NCBI GenBank assembly: GCA_000469685.2
Contig: LS997565.1
Coordinates: 42,492,666 to 42,556,665 of the forward strand
From: Haemonchus contortus
Lineage: Eukaryota; Nematoda; Chromadorea; Rhabditida; Trichostrongylidae
Direction of reading: 5' to 3'
DNA length: 64,000 bases
In this document: piece after piece, positions 1-12,538 of the stretch
Layout: every line of letters starts with the position of its first letter
Position numbering within the stretch: the first letter of the stretch is position 1
Translations under genes and position numbers: made by a program
Notes under the pieces: model-generated
Database searches by the model: none
What the model saw: the letters and a program-made list of their open reading frames with translations, nothing else
Told to the model about the DNA's origin: nothing

Positions 1-3000
1 GAGGAGTCGTGTATGTATGATGTTCCTGTGCAATTGTTTTTGTAAGGCTTCTATCAAGCCTCAGGAACCATTGCCGTTAAATGACCCATGTGTGCAGCTT
101 GTTAGAAGACAAAGTGATGATGGAACTATATATGTACAGATTCAAAAGTTTCGCAACAGCCTCTCTGTTGTTACAGTACTGACGGTCTAGCAGTACTGGA
201 GTACTGTACTAATGCACACTACGGTTGACAGTACTGTAATGGAGACCAATGTCCTTAACGGTGCGATAATCGAGATCGATTTTTTGGCATTACGGTAGTT
301 GAGACCATTATGTTGTGTTGCACTAACGGAAGTAAATGTTGCCGTTTATCATGCCTTTATTGCAGCAGTAATTATAAGCGATGCCATGTTATTTAATGGG
401 CTTGAATGATTATTCCTTAGTGTTTCCATTGTCGGAATGATACACATTAACCATTAAATGAAAAACCCGTTGATACTACTCGTTCTGTCACCATCCGCTC
501 TTTGCCCTGTGTAAACGAAGAGCAAACAACCTCCAAATAAAAACCCGATAGAGGTGGTTATCGATCAAAGCATTTAAACCAGTAACATTCGACTGAGCAT
601 AAACAATCTCCCTTATCTCGCTCTTATCTTAGTCATTGTTCGATCCAGAACTTCCGAAAATTGAGACCTTGAAATGAATTTCCTGGAACATTCAAAACAA
701 GTATAGGTGCCTTTGGAAAAAACTATTTCAACGGTCGTACAAGACGACTTCCGATGAACGACTTGTATGGGAAGAAAGATTGAATTGAACTATTCAAAGT
801 TTTGAAGAGCTTTGCCGAAACGATTTTTTCCTAAGAAACTATTGGCTCATTTCGTGAATCATAGTGGAACCGAAGTATATTAATCTTCGTCTACAACCAA
901 AAGAAACTAGGCAATTAGTTCCAATTGAGAAACTGCTGTCAGGCTCTTCTACAAAAGCAAGATACATTTTGTCGAAAGTATGAGGTGGACTGGCCTCCAA
1001 TATCTTGCTGATTCACCGGGAGTATGGTCGTCTCCATGTCGACGTTTTTAGAAGCCACCTCATCGAGCAATTCCCTTTGTGAATCCAATCCCTCCTGTGA
1101 TAGCCCACCTTCCGCTGCCTACAGAGGATCAGCTGTAAACTGACCGGAGAGAGTGGAGATTCGATAAACAGTCATATACTTGTGTCGCTTCGGTTGGAAC
1201 TAAAGAACATTGTATTCTCTATGCTCGGTACTATCTTAAGCAGGGGTTTTGCAAGAGCTTCATCACACTAATCCACCGTTTTTCTTCGAAACAAACTCTT
1301 TGGAAGGGATGAGGGTGGACTCAATACAGAAAATGAACAGGAGCAGAGTTACTAGGGAAAGTTACTAGGGAAAGTTACTAGGGAAAGTTACCTTTAAGGC
1401 GCTATATCTGGTAACAGCAGTTAGCTTCAGGATACCTTAAAAACATGATCGTTCAGCTATTTTTACTTCCTTTTCTCTCTTCAATGACTCTCCCCATTTA
1501 CTGTATGACCAGCAGAAATACCGAAGCTCCTAATCATTTGATTTAATTTATTAATAATTTGTCAACTGGAGGAATAACAGATTCAGAAAGTGTGATGCAG
1601 AAGGCTGATAAGCGTCCTAGAGAAATATCGTAATTGAAACCTCCAATTTAAGGTGTTCGATCGGAAAGTCGTCAAGAAATTGTAAAAAAAAAAGGTTAAG
1701 GTGGCAGCGGTCGTTCATCCCAACTCTAGCAGTCCACTTACAAAACAGAATTTTTACCCTTATGCGGAGTAGTCTAGACTTTACTGTCCAGTCTACACAC
1801 GATTCATTGATACCTTTTTGCCCTGATATGACGAGAGAAGCCAGATTACGGGTTGGGTTTTTCTAATGTCGCCATCAATGGGACAGGTAATAGTATCTAT
1901 AAAAGTGGCGAAGTTTTTATGTAACCAATCACACTTGTACAACAAAGTGCCATTTGCGACATAAAAAGAGGTTTCTGAGAAATTTCTGATAGGATAGCTC
2001 TAATCGTCCAAACAGAAAGGGGCTCAGCCAAAACAGGAGTTTTATGCGAAGAAAAACATGCTCATTTCTTATCTGCGCTCAACTTCTAGTCAGAATCGTA
2101 AAATATAATAGTAAGATTGAAATACGGGGAGATAAGGAGCCTCAAAGGATCGCCTGGGAACTCGTGTGTTCTCGAAATGGTGCATATTGGTCAATCCACT
2201 AGGGATTAGATTCATAATTTATGCATATTGAACGTGACACTCAAAGTCAGCTCTATTATCTTTCGGATATGTACGAATACTGTTCAAGTTGCATTTAGTG
2301 AGGAAAGCTTCAGGAGATCCCTTCCTCTGCTATCCAGATAGTGGGTAGAAAAGGTGGGTCAGAGCTTCAACAAGTTTTTTGTTACACATAAATCATTCAA
2401 CTAGTATAAAACTCTTATGAGTTCACGGCTACAATACCGACTGTAGGTTTCATGGATGGGCCAGATGTAGTGGCACTCAGTCCTATATACCCAAACATTC
2501 CCATGTCAGCCTTATGCCCAGCGTCATCGCTTTCAGAGTGGAGTTCTTATGGGTGGGCCGAAATCAGTCGCAGTCAAAAAGTTTACAACGTTCATCGAGT
2601 CTGTTTAATCATATTTATTGGGGTTGATTAGCATTAAACAGACTTCATTAAATTAAATTAAATTAAAAGATCGAACCAACAACTATTAGATTGAATGAAA
2701 ACTTCTGGAAATGTTTTTTCTAATACACCTTTGAAAGGTTTCATTTGGAAAGATCCTAGAGTGCTTGGCTTTCAGAAGAAGCTTTTTGCTTTTGTAGGAG
2801 TTGCCCATGGATCCTGGACAGTCGCCCGATGCACTTGTCGCTGGCTATTTGGGAAAGTTGGGTTTTTTTTTCCAAAGGGTTTTGCTACACCAGCCTAATG
2901 AGCTGGGATGTTTAGTCAGCTAAACCTCAAATTAGTCCTCAAAGCCAGTTCTAAGTCCTTGAACACGACGATTTGCTCTGAGCGTTGTATAATTGAGTGG

Positions 3001-6000
3001 TTCCATCGACAGAAATTTTTTCCTATTCGGTTGATTATGGCCGGCAGGCGGATTTGCATGCACAGGTTTCGGGAAAGTCATAATTTTAATTATTTTGCTA
3101 CAAACTATTTATGGAAATTTTTATCCGCCGTCTCACTACTACCATTTCATATGGAAATGACTTCGTTCCAGATAAAAAGCTGTATGAAATTTCCACTGGA
3201 ATTGCTTTCTACTTCACGTATGGAAACATGTAATCACTTTCGAAGAAAAAATGATTACATCTTGAAATCGAAATCGGGAAAATGGAACCGCAAACAGTCA
3301 TTATTCTTCCCAAATCACGTCTCTGACATACCAATCTGTTTACCAAGAATATATAATGGGGCTTTTGTAAAACACGATTGAACTCTCTACAACTAATGAG
3401 TCATATGGTGAAAGCTTGAGTTTCCAGTGTCATTCAATCCAATGTCGAGACACCCACCTGGCAATTGGGAAGGGATGCAGAAGCTCAATTAACTTGCATG
3501 GGTTTAGGCTGGGATCCCCTCTACCTATTAGGCTGTCCGGGGAGCAACTATCGGCAATTTTGCTGCAGTACAGATATCTTCGAAGATTTTCTTGAAGCTT
3601 CCCTAGGGTTCATATATAATGGCACTACCTATCGAATACGGCTTCTCTGTTGTTTGAATTCATTGAAATTTCAGTCAAGCATTCGACCTCGAATCACTTT
3701 TTAAGCGGTTCTGTGCAAATCTCATTTCAACGCTTTATAGCTTGAAACAACAAAGCCCGAACCTCGATCCGGCCAACCGATTCATGAAACCCTCTGATGT
3801 ATCATGATATACAACCAGGTCCTTTTACAGTAGTCCTAGTGTAGCTTCCTGAAAAGTCCACGAAAAAATCTGGAATTTTGCGAAATTTCGGCATATATAC
3901 TTTCCAAACATCCTATTATGTACGCATGGTAACGACCTTCCACCATCGCACCCCGTCCAGATTCTCAAATAAAGTATTATCTAGTGCTTTGATGAATAAT
4001 ACTTGAATTTGAAGTGGACTCTAAAGAGCCAAGTACCTTGTAATATACCAGAATTAAAAGCAATAGTCGAAACATTCTAGACGAGATACTTGCGGTCCAA
4101 TCAACCTTACTCAGAGGCTGGAAAAAACCTCACTTGACTCCGATACCAGTTTTTCTTACTTTCCCTTCACCTTTTCATGTGCCGCCGACATGATATCACT
4201 GTACATCGTTTTACATCTCCGAGTGGAAGTTTTTCCGAAACTCTTAATGATTGCTTTGGGAGTCTTGCCTTATGAGAGGAGCTTGACATTACTTTTTCAG
4301 CTTTGTTCAGATTATGTTTGAATTTGTTGAATAATCTATTACGGTCTATTGTGGATATGATTAATAAGGAGCTTGCTATGACATTCATCGTTGTACGATA
4401 GGCACAAAGCCAAAAAATCATTGATTTGTAAAAGGCACAGACATTCCTACATAGTGCGTGGAATTCTCAAGATATTTTACCTTTTAATCGTTTTATTTCA
4501 CTTTTTAATCGTATTTACTCTTGATTATTGATGATTGTATGCCGATTTCTATAATTTACGAAATGACGACCGACTTACAAGAGTAGCGGAGCCTGTTACG
4601 ACGAGAGATTAACGATAGGGAGAAAAAGAAGAAGGGCCATCATACGGTATTCCTAAGAGTAATTAAGTAAAAAAAATAGTAATTAGCCATTAAGAAGGCG
4701 AGGATAAGCGGGTCTCGATGCTGTAAAAGATAGGGGGCCCCCGTGCCGATAAGAAGCAAGCACAGGTACGAATTCTGTCCATAGCCCAAATTTTGCCCAC
4801 ACTTTCGCAACGCATACTGCTGAGAAATAACATCATATCAAGGAGCTGACTATCGCTTTCAGCTCGGGATAACTTATGGAAACAATTCTATTTCATTCGA
4901 TGACTGAATTTCCGGGAAATCCGTCTTTTCAGATCTTGGAAGTATGGAAGTGCAGGGTATGTTCTAACCGTAGCTGCAAAATAGCTGGCACGAAAAAGTT
5001 CTTGTGGATGTAGTCAGGAAGATCTACTGCTCCCATTCATGAGAATACCCAAGTGGAATGCTCAAATGCATAATGACATAGGTGAGTCTCCTTAAGAATG
5101 ACCACTTCAACCTTGGGTCTACTTCCTGTTGCTTGATGATTCATCTAACCTTCAAACTTTTTGCTCTAAATCGTAGGTAATAACTGGTTCAGAGGCAGCC
5201 AGCACTGATTGCTGGTCATTATTCTAGTGAAATAAGTGAATGTGATCCCACTCCGAAGGAATCGAGTGCATGGCTTTTCGTGGAAACTTCATTTAAACAA
5301 AACTAAATATCGAAAAATACCATTATGTCAGGCATTCCAGACCTCTATGTAGTATGTCCTGGCTGTTAAGACTCGTCTACACCACCTTAGTAAATCCCAG
5401 GGCCACTAATGGATGCTTATAAGTCATCATTGGGTGAGCTCATGTAACTGGTTTGGTTTGAAAGTCTTAATGGATACTTCAGAAGGAAATTTTTCATTGC
5501 TTTAAAAGCTATAAATATGCCAATCCCACCAATTCGTGTCAGTTGCTTTACTCAAATTGCTTCTTGTACGGAAAAACTGGGAAGTATGTGTGCTAGCCGG
5601 AACACTTATGAGATCGACGTATGTGAGTTCTTACGTGACAGCTCCATTAAGTCGACTCCTTTACATTCATAAGTTCAGAAAAGGTAATACTGGAGTTTTA
5701 CCGAGTTTATGTACTTTTTACAAGGTTTTAAAGGTGTTTTATATGTTGCAGGGTAGTTTCAGACGTTCAGTGATGAGTATTCTCTGAACACAGTTCTAAG
5801 GTTGCGTAGAAAACATCGGAACAAGGAGCTCTTCAGATGGTCTGAGAGGCCGCTACGATACATTTTGTATATGAACTTCTGTGAAGGCTATAATTTTCTC
5901 AAAATTTCCAGGTGGGGGTGTGGTGCCAAATTTGTAGGATACGATAAAACCATTTAAGAAAAACTTGGTTGCGTTTCAGTTATTGCACAGACAGATTAGG

Positions 6001-6990
6001 CGTTCCGATAGCTCCAAATTTCGTAAGGATGTTGAATGCACGGCTTAGCACAGGCATAGCATATCATGGTTGACCTCTTCAAATTCACAGATCTTCAATT
6101 CCACGAAAAATCTGGTTTGCACATTCGAATTTAAACACGTACTACAGTACGTAATATGAGTTTTCGCTTCTTTCCAAGAAGTCAAATTTGATTTCCAGTT
6201 TGCGAGAGATTACAACTTTCGTTGTCCTCGTGACGAAGTAGTAAGCGAGGCAATAGCACGTTTGAGATGACATTTCTTTACTGACCCGACGTCTCGCCAT
6301 TTCAAAGCCAGTAACATTCATTCAACTAGTCAACGCTGACAGTTGGAATGATATCAGAAAAATTGCTCAAAAACTTAAATATCCACCAAAAGCATATCCT
6401 ACTTATACTCTACTTACTTACGCTAGCATTACTGCTGGGTGTAACTTAATACTTTTGGCTAGATGCCTCCTCTGTACTTCTCAAACTGACTCGGATCGTC
6501 CAGAGATGGCCCGCTCAGAGATACTTATGTCTGAGGAAGCTACATGATGGAGGGCAAAATATTTGTAAACTACAATCTCTCGCGCTCCTCATCCGATTAT
6601 GTAAATCAGCTTTCTGCTTTGCCTATACAAGTGTCGAACCCAATTAATCGATTCCAGAGAGATAACCTCGTTGAGTTTGGCTGAGGTCTCCATCAGCCTA
6701 AAGCTCAACTCTTGGACCACACGAGTTTGATGCCTACTCGGCGATAACCCTCTCTCGCTATGGAGGAAGAAAGAATTCGTAGGAGTGGATTCCGGAAGAA
6801 CGACTGAAAGTTACGAGCTGTTGAGATTCCCCTATAGTTCAAGCTTTCTCTTCCATTTTCAATCCAAAGCTTACGAACAGTACATACTGGTATAATAACA
6901 GTTAACTGGAATCTCCTTCAACCGAGGTTCAGAACCTCGCGTATTGAATGTAAGGTCTAGATTGATGATATATTTTATGAACCATTCCTC
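1..6990. other. Stretch without a supportable gene
   Basis: I see no coding region here that I can support. The open frames are short, lack recognisable motifs and are not bounded by a convincing set of splice sites. The only clear local structure is a short 13-bp tandem repeat, listed separately. It is probably intergenic or intronic DNA with old, unrecognisable repeats. Confidence 0.5.
1348..1392. repeat. 13-bp tandem repeat, about 3.5 copies
   Basis: The unit gttactagggaaa is repeated head to tail three times without change, followed by a partial fourth copy. It is a small minisatellite with no visible link to a gene. Confidence 0.8.
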
Positions 6991-6991
6991 C

Positions 6992-7520
6992 TCAAGATTG
7001 ATAGACAGTTATTTTAGTTCTGTAAGACAGCTCAAATGACCCATGCCTTTCGACATTCAAACAAACCTCTTGATCGGTGTGGCTACCAGTTTTAAAGGCG
7101 AAAAAAGTGGTTTCACATTTGTGAACGTTTGTAGAGCCTTCATTGTAAGGCGTGTTTTTAATCGTCGACATTGGTCTGTCACCACCAGACGAATTGCGTC
7201 CAGTTCGGGCTCCAAGGTCAACGATGTATGGCAGCTTGATGTTCACTCTGGCAATGCATCCATCGTACGCTGAGACAGACAGGCGGCCGGTCCTTCACCG
7301 GTCAATCCCATTCAATTGGTCGAATAGGCTTTCTGAAGAAAAACGTTTTCCACTCTTGAAATCTTTATCGAAGGTCGCCAACTGTACGCGGTAACATCAA
7401 CGGCCATAGAGGCCGACGCGAAGTTTTTAGCTGAACGTCGGCGTTTTTTGATAGACGAGATGCCCGTTGGATGGTTTTTCAGGAAAAACTCCGATCGTCT
7501 GTTAGATAGACGATGATTGT
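6992..7520 (-). pseudogene. Possible decayed HSP70-superfamily chaperone fragment
   Basis: In three different minus-strand frames, pieces appear in the order expected for the end of an HSP70 nucleotide-binding domain and the start of the substrate-binding domain. Around 7400-7500 a stretch with GISSIKKR and then SAKNFASASMAVDV resembles the HSP70 region DISSNKRA...AKRTLS. Around 7310-7360 RFQEW...FFRKPIRPIEW resembles RFEEL...LFR.TLEPVEK. Around 7000-7240 NTP...ETTFFAFKTG...DQEVCLNVE resembles the NTxIPTKKSxxFxT..DNQ.xVxIxV segment. Stops and frame shifts separate the pieces, and the spacing is shorter than in HSP70, so it cannot be functional. The match is by eye to a remembered consensus, hence low confidence. 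It could be a chance resemblance or a distant relative such as HSP110. Confidence 0.35.
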
Positions 7521-7529
7521 ATGGCTTAG

Positions 7530-9489
7530 GTTGGAAGTGATTTCTGAGAAAATTCCGTTCACGTAGGGAAACCTGTCAGGCCGCTTCTGTACTTTTTCCA
7601 CGATACAATAGGCAATCGTAAGGACTTCGCCATCCCGCTTTGGAGAAGCAGTAGACAATAGCTACATTCAAAAGGATCGATCAACAGCGAGTAATTTTTG
7701 GATTTTCCGAAGATGACAACACTTATCAAATCTTGATATATGAATTTAGTTCTTTGCTACGTCCTTTTGTTCCTCATAGGACGAGAAAAGTCTATGATAA
7801 GCCTTGGTAGCCTGAGGGATGAAGAACACGATGCCTGTAAACCTCAGCTATCTCAAAAGTAATTTGTGGATCCTGTTCCTTTTGATATCAGAAGGCTAAA
7901 GATGGGAAACAGGTCTGACTTTGATGTGGGCATCAGCTGCTTAATGACCCGTTCGAGAATTTTCGATCATTTTGGGTCCCAAAGGAAATTTTGGGTGGGA
8001 GTTTATGGCTCCATTTTTATGAGCAGCTTACTTTGCGAAGACCGTAGCTGCAGTTACGGTCCGCAATTGCAGGCACATCATTTATGTGCTTACCGTTTCC
8101 AAGATGCTTTTTCATCTATGTGGGGGAATTAGCTTTAGCTCTCTCCCCAGTCAGCTGTCCGTCACACATGTATGGAAGACGGGTGTGGTGCAGTAGGATC
8201 GAGATTGTCGCATTGCGGCGATAGAGACGTCGCGCGCGAAGGAATATAACAGAATGCGGCAACAGGTAGGAAATACAGGAACAAATGAGGCAACAGTAGA
8301 ATTATTCTTAACTAGTGATTGCATATCGATTGAACTGTATGAAGAACGCTAGAGCTGAAATAACGGCGAAGCGAATGGTCCGCGACAGCCGCGTGCGGCG
8401 AATCGATTACACGAAACCGATCCTACTTACCGTCTCCTGGGAAGGCTCCAAATACTGTGACCCCCGCAGCGCACGGATCCAGTCCAGATTTCCCGATGTT
8501 TCCACAATCAGAATTCTGCTCTCGTTTATCTTCATCTCTTCTCACCCCGTTTTTTCGTCTTGAACGAATCAAATTGCAAGATTTGCATAGTTTTTCTCGA
8601 GTTCACTGAACAAATTCTCCAAATGAGAATGGGAATGAAAAGGATCGTAATTTTGCCTTAATGAGGCTTTCAATTGTAGCATACTGGTTCTGCCACGACA
8701 TTGGATTGCCGAATACAGCACCCAAACAAAAAGTACTTCGATTTGCAGGAAACACCATTCATTTATGTTTTGTACACAAAATGATGGTTTTCATTTGCAT
8801 ATTCTATTGCACGATGGAATTGCAATCTGGTGGTTAGACTTAAGGGGGTTTCTTTCTTTTATGTGATTACTAGTCGACGCCACTTTTGTAGCAAGTTGAA
8901 AGGCCACTCTTCGCCGTTAGGTAACGTTAGTAACATTATGTAAAGAATTCCCATCGAATACTGTCAAAGGAATGCAAGACCGTTAAGGCAGTAATATAAG
9001 TAAAAAGTTGTCCAGTAGTTTTTCCCAGGCTCATCACTTGTCCAGGAAGTTGTTGGTAAAGCAAGCTGGGTTCAACTCGTATAAGTGACACATAGAACTT
9101 TTGACTAGGGTCATTCACGAAAAAAAGGGAGAAAAATGCCCGAGGAAAACTTGTCCGTACGTCCCACTATCTACTATTACCTCTACAGCTCTCGAGAGAA
9201 ACCTAGGGTGCGCATTGGAGGAGAAAACGAGAGTTTGGCCGGGAATGGGGGGATCAAAAGGGAGGGATTGCCTACATCAATCAAAGGGGAACGTGCTATT
9301 CTATCGCCGAGATAATGAGGACATGCCATAAAATAAGTGGCTCAACGAACTGAGAGGCAAGAGTTAAGCCAAACTTCGTAGCTCTTCGTCCTGATCGTTG
9401 GAAAATGATGAGTGATTTTGAGTAATAAAAAGGAACGAAACTTGTATGAAGTCTATTGCGAATCGAAAGGATCGTAACTTTGCCTAAAT
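7530..9489. other. Stretch without a supportable gene
   Basis: No coding region is supported. A segment at about 8628-8680 recurs imperfectly at about 9462-9502, where it is interrupted by the LINE insertion described next. This indicates an old dispersed repeat. Several short open frames here show no family motif. Confidence 0.45.
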
Positions 9490-10070
9490 GAGGCTTTCAT
9501 TTCTTCTTCTTTTTCTTCTTTTTCCTCCTAGCGTTAATCCCGCACCGTCGCAGGGTCCGCTGTTCTTGTCAGCCGTCTTCATTTCATTCTATTAACAGCA
9601 TCTTCTGCCGTCCGTCACCTTGACTTCGGCGAGGTCCTTCTTGGTCACCTCCCGCCATCTCTTCTTTGGAGCTCCTCGTGGTCGCTTACCCTAAGCCTTG
9701 AACTCCATTGCTTCCCTTATTGCATGGCTCTGTGGTCTTCTTACTACATGCCCAAACCATCGCAGGCACTGCTCTCTCATCTTCAGTTGAACTGAGGCTG
9801 TTTGCATAGCCGTCCTGACGTCTTCATTTCTGACCTGATCCAGCCGCGTCCAGCCGCAGGTCTATCTGAGCATTCTCATTTCAGCGGAGTGGAGCTGTCC
9901 TTCATAGGATTTACTCATGGGCCAACACCGCTGCCGTAGAGCCGTATCGTGGGCCTTACCATGGTCCAATACACCTTTCCTTGGGGAGTCCTGGAGCACC
10001 GACGGTCGCAAAGGATACCGGTGGACTCCTTCTACTTCATCCATGCCGCCTTTATTCGAGGCTTTCATTT
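9490..10070 (-). mobile_element. 5'-truncated RTE-like LINE with 13-bp target duplication
   Basis: The insert (about 9503-10057) is flanked on both sides by gaggctttcattt (9490-9502 and 10058-10070), a clear target-site duplication. The element lies on the minus strand. Its 3' end, next to 9503, is an A/G-rich simple tail of GAAGAAAAAG type, as expected for target-primed insertion. The minus-strand translation across several breaks resembles the C-terminal end of nematode non-LTR reverse transcriptases. Recognisable pieces are CWPMSKSYEGQLHSAEMRML, RWFGHVVRRP, GAPKKRW and RTADPAT. Only the last roughly 500 bp of the element is present and it has stops, so it is a dead copy. Related tails occur near 39.8 kb and 48.2 kb. 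Confidence 0.8.
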
Positions 10071-10934
10071 GTAGCCTGCATATAAAAAAGAATAGCCAAA
10101 CTTCCTTCTTGAAGTCCCACAACGATGGTGCCGTTGCATATGGGATAAAGTCTTTGTTTTTGAACACTGGGAATGTCGAAAAGGATGAATATGGTTAATA
10201 AAATAATGTGATGTGAGCGATATAACCTACTTGATGAATGGGGACTTGTGAAAGAGTTGTGTGTTGAGTTTTGTAATCTTTGATCTCTCAAAAATCTCCT
10301 ATCAATTTTTCGTCATCCTTATTACCTTTTTGTTCATTTCTTTTTTCCTAATGCCTGTCACGTAAAGGTTAAGCAACAGGTCCCCAAAATCATTTAATTT
10401 TCTGCAAAATTCCAGAATGTGGCCCTTTCGCTCTATTTGGTATGAAGTCACTTCAGCTGCCATACAAGTGACTCTATTTGCAAATATGGGAAGCAGTATG
10501 GGCTAGATCAGCAATGAGGACTCAGCTGCCTTCTTTGTTAACGCGTAGACTCACGCCACAAGTGCATTTCAATAATTATACAAAAACGATGCGTGGTTAG
10601 AGGATCAAGGATATCCAGTCCTCAGGAAGCCAAAAACTTACGTGGGGAAGTGGGAGACTGCTATGACCAGATCGAATTACTTGGGAAGATTCTCATCGTT
10701 CACCCAAACGTAGTAAAGTGAAAATCGCATGAAAGGGCTTCGTTAAACATCCTACTATTTCAAAGGATCGTGAGAGTACGTGAGTAGTTTTTTCACAAGA
10801 GCTCAACTCAAAGTGTTTGTTCTCTATCGAGTCGATAGAATAGGAACAGGTTTCACAATATTTGCCAAAAGTTTCATTCATTTACCCATATTTGTTTCCA
10901 TTGTCCTTGCATGATTGACGCACCAATCATTCCC
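10071..10934. other. Upstream region of the ShKT gene, no other gene seen
   Basis: No coding region is supported. The last few hundred bases form the 5' flank of the ShKT peptide gene; a CCAAT sequence lies at about 10922-10926, shortly before the TATA box. Confidence 0.4.
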
Positions 10935-10942
10935 TATAAATA
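10935..10942 (+). promoter_or_regulatory. TATA box of the ShKT peptide gene
   Basis: The sequence tataaata lies 45 bp before the start codon of the ShKT gene, a usual distance for a nematode core promoter with a very short leader. Its role is inferred from sequence and position only. Confidence 0.6.
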
Positions 10943-10986
10943 GTACCCGCTTGTAAGCAATCATCAGAAGCTCATCAGCTTTTAAT

Positions 10987-11338
10987 ATGTTCTTCTACTT
11001 CCTTTGCGCTCTTCTACTGCTCAACGCCTTCTCAACTGAGGCACAGGTCGGTGATGAATTCACTTGTATACAGCATATAAGAACTTGACTAACAAAAAGC
11101 TATCCAAAGATCCTACGTTTACAAAATATCTTATGAGCTCCATCTAGTTCTCAATGAATCACATTTCCCCAACCTTCTATTTCAGGAATGCTCGGACAAG
11201 GCGGTTAATACTAGAGCAGGCGGGAAATTCTGCGATTTCATGACATCTAAGGACCCAAAAGGGCAGGTACTCTGCACAGCAGATGGCTATGAAGAACTTG
11301 CTAAAGAGTACTGTGCGAAAACATGCGGCTTTTGTTAA
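10987..11338 (+). CDS. Small secreted single-domain ShKT peptide (70 aa, two exons)
   Basis: Exon 1 (10987-11046) encodes 20 residues. It starts MFFYFLCALLLLNAFST, an evident signal peptide, and ends at a CAG|gt donor. Exon 2 (11186-11338) follows a ttcag acceptor in phase 0 and ends with TAA. The 50-residue mature part has six cysteines and ends CAKTCGFC, the CxxxCxxC signature of ShKT domains (Pfam PF01549). The spacing fits one whole domain with nothing else attached. Such secreted ShKT proteins are abundant in parasitic nematodes; some ShK-type peptides block potassium channels, but no such activity can be claimed here. The Lys-Tyr pair of channel blockers is not evident as a clear dyad. 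A TATA box precedes the gene and AATAAA follows at 11370. It stands alone, convergent with the receptor cluster. Family call is firm; function is unknown. Confidence 0.88.
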
Positions 11339-11369
11339 CCATAACATGACAAAAGCTTCGATTTAAATG

Positions 11370-11375
11370 AATAAA
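11370..11375 (+). terminator. Poly(A) signal of the ShKT gene
   Basis: An AATAAA hexamer lies 32 bp after the stop codon of the ShKT peptide gene, giving a very short 3' untranslated region, as is common in nematodes. Confidence 0.65.
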
Positions 11376-11582
11376 TATCTTGAGAGAACTGCTTTTATTC
11401 TTTTTTCTCATGTCTTCTCAGTTCCTCTTATTTCTTTTCAACCAATAAGTGAAACAGAATGTTAACGAAAATCGGCGGCATTCTGGTAGAAACTAGGGTC
11501 AGTATAGTTTCATATCAGTTAAGAGAAAGGAGTACAATATATGTATTTGCCTCATTATGAACGGTTCACCTCAGAAGATGTA

Positions 11583-12507
11583 TTAGGTTGATGCATAATT
11601 ATTGCGGATTTTTTTGCGGCTTTTTTTCTCTCTATAGAATTTGAATATTGAGTCCGGGTTATTTCTAGAAACGATCTACTTGATTTCCTCTACAAGAACA
11701 TACTCAAAAAATCATCCGCATATTCGCGAAATTAGGCTTAACTACTTCGAGAAAGATTGGAAGGTGGCGCAGTCATTCCGCGATCTCAGTAACTTTTCGA
11801 CGATCAAATCGGCGATCGAACAATCAGCCAGAGCCAACCAAGAAATGGAATCTGCCTCTAAATCTGCCATATTCGCCAGCAGAACTTTTATGGATTATCT
11901 CGCCAACCGTTCATCGAAATAATGGCTAGAGAATAGAAGTTACGTCGATTTGGATGACTCGATGGCTGATGTCAAGGCGTGGATGGCCCCCAAGGATCAA
12001 AACTTCTTCGCTTTTGGAATCCGACTAACTAATCAATGGGAAGCCGTGCTTGACGTAGATGGTGAGTAAGTTCCGGAGTAATTATTTGAATGTGTCTTTG
12101 CTTAGTATTTCTATAATTTCTCAGGTAAAATTTAAGTAAAATTTGCTGGAAAAAATCCGTAATATTTATGCATCAACCTAATCTATAGAGGCAGGTAAAA
12201 TGCAAGGGAAATAGAAAATATCAAAATAATCGTGTTTTGACCGTCAGGAAGTCATGTATACTTTCACTAGATCACCTAATGAACGATTGCCGAAAAGTTA
12301 CTGAGATCGCGGATTGACTGTGCCACCTTTCAATCTTTCTCGAAGTAGTAAAGCCTAATTTCGCAAACATGCGGATGGTTTTTTGAGTATATTCTTGTAG
12401 AGGAAATCAAGTAGATCATGTCTAGAAAAAACCCGAACTCAATATTCAAATTCTATTGAGAGAAAAAAAGCCGCGAAAAAATCCGCAATAATTATGCATC
12501 AACCTAA
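11583..12507 (+). mobile_element. Two head-to-head mariner remnants (Hsmar1/bandit-like ends)
   Basis: Both outer ends carry the inverted sequence TTAGGTTGATGCATAATTAT, flanked by TA dinucleotides (TA target duplication). A further inner end with the same sequence occurs at about 12164-12182. I read this as one internally deleted mariner at 11583-12182, followed by the first ~270 bp of a second copy in reverse, giving long inverted arms (about 11583-11850 versus 12240-12507). Translation of the first copy shows mariner transposase pieces. The N-terminal part includes EKDWKVAQSFRDL. The C-terminal part includes WMAPKDQNFFAFGI and VLDVDGE, close to the usual end of the protein. The catalytic core is missing. 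The ends resemble those of the Hsmar1/MADE1 group, to which the hookworm element bandit is related (from memory). Confidence 0.8.
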
Positions 12508-12538
12508 TAATTTGAACAGTGCCGAGCTCAACGCAACT

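Noticed and set aside
2908..3381. 157-codon plus-strand open frame
   Set aside because: Composition is unremarkable, no motif, no promoter or splice context; most likely chance.
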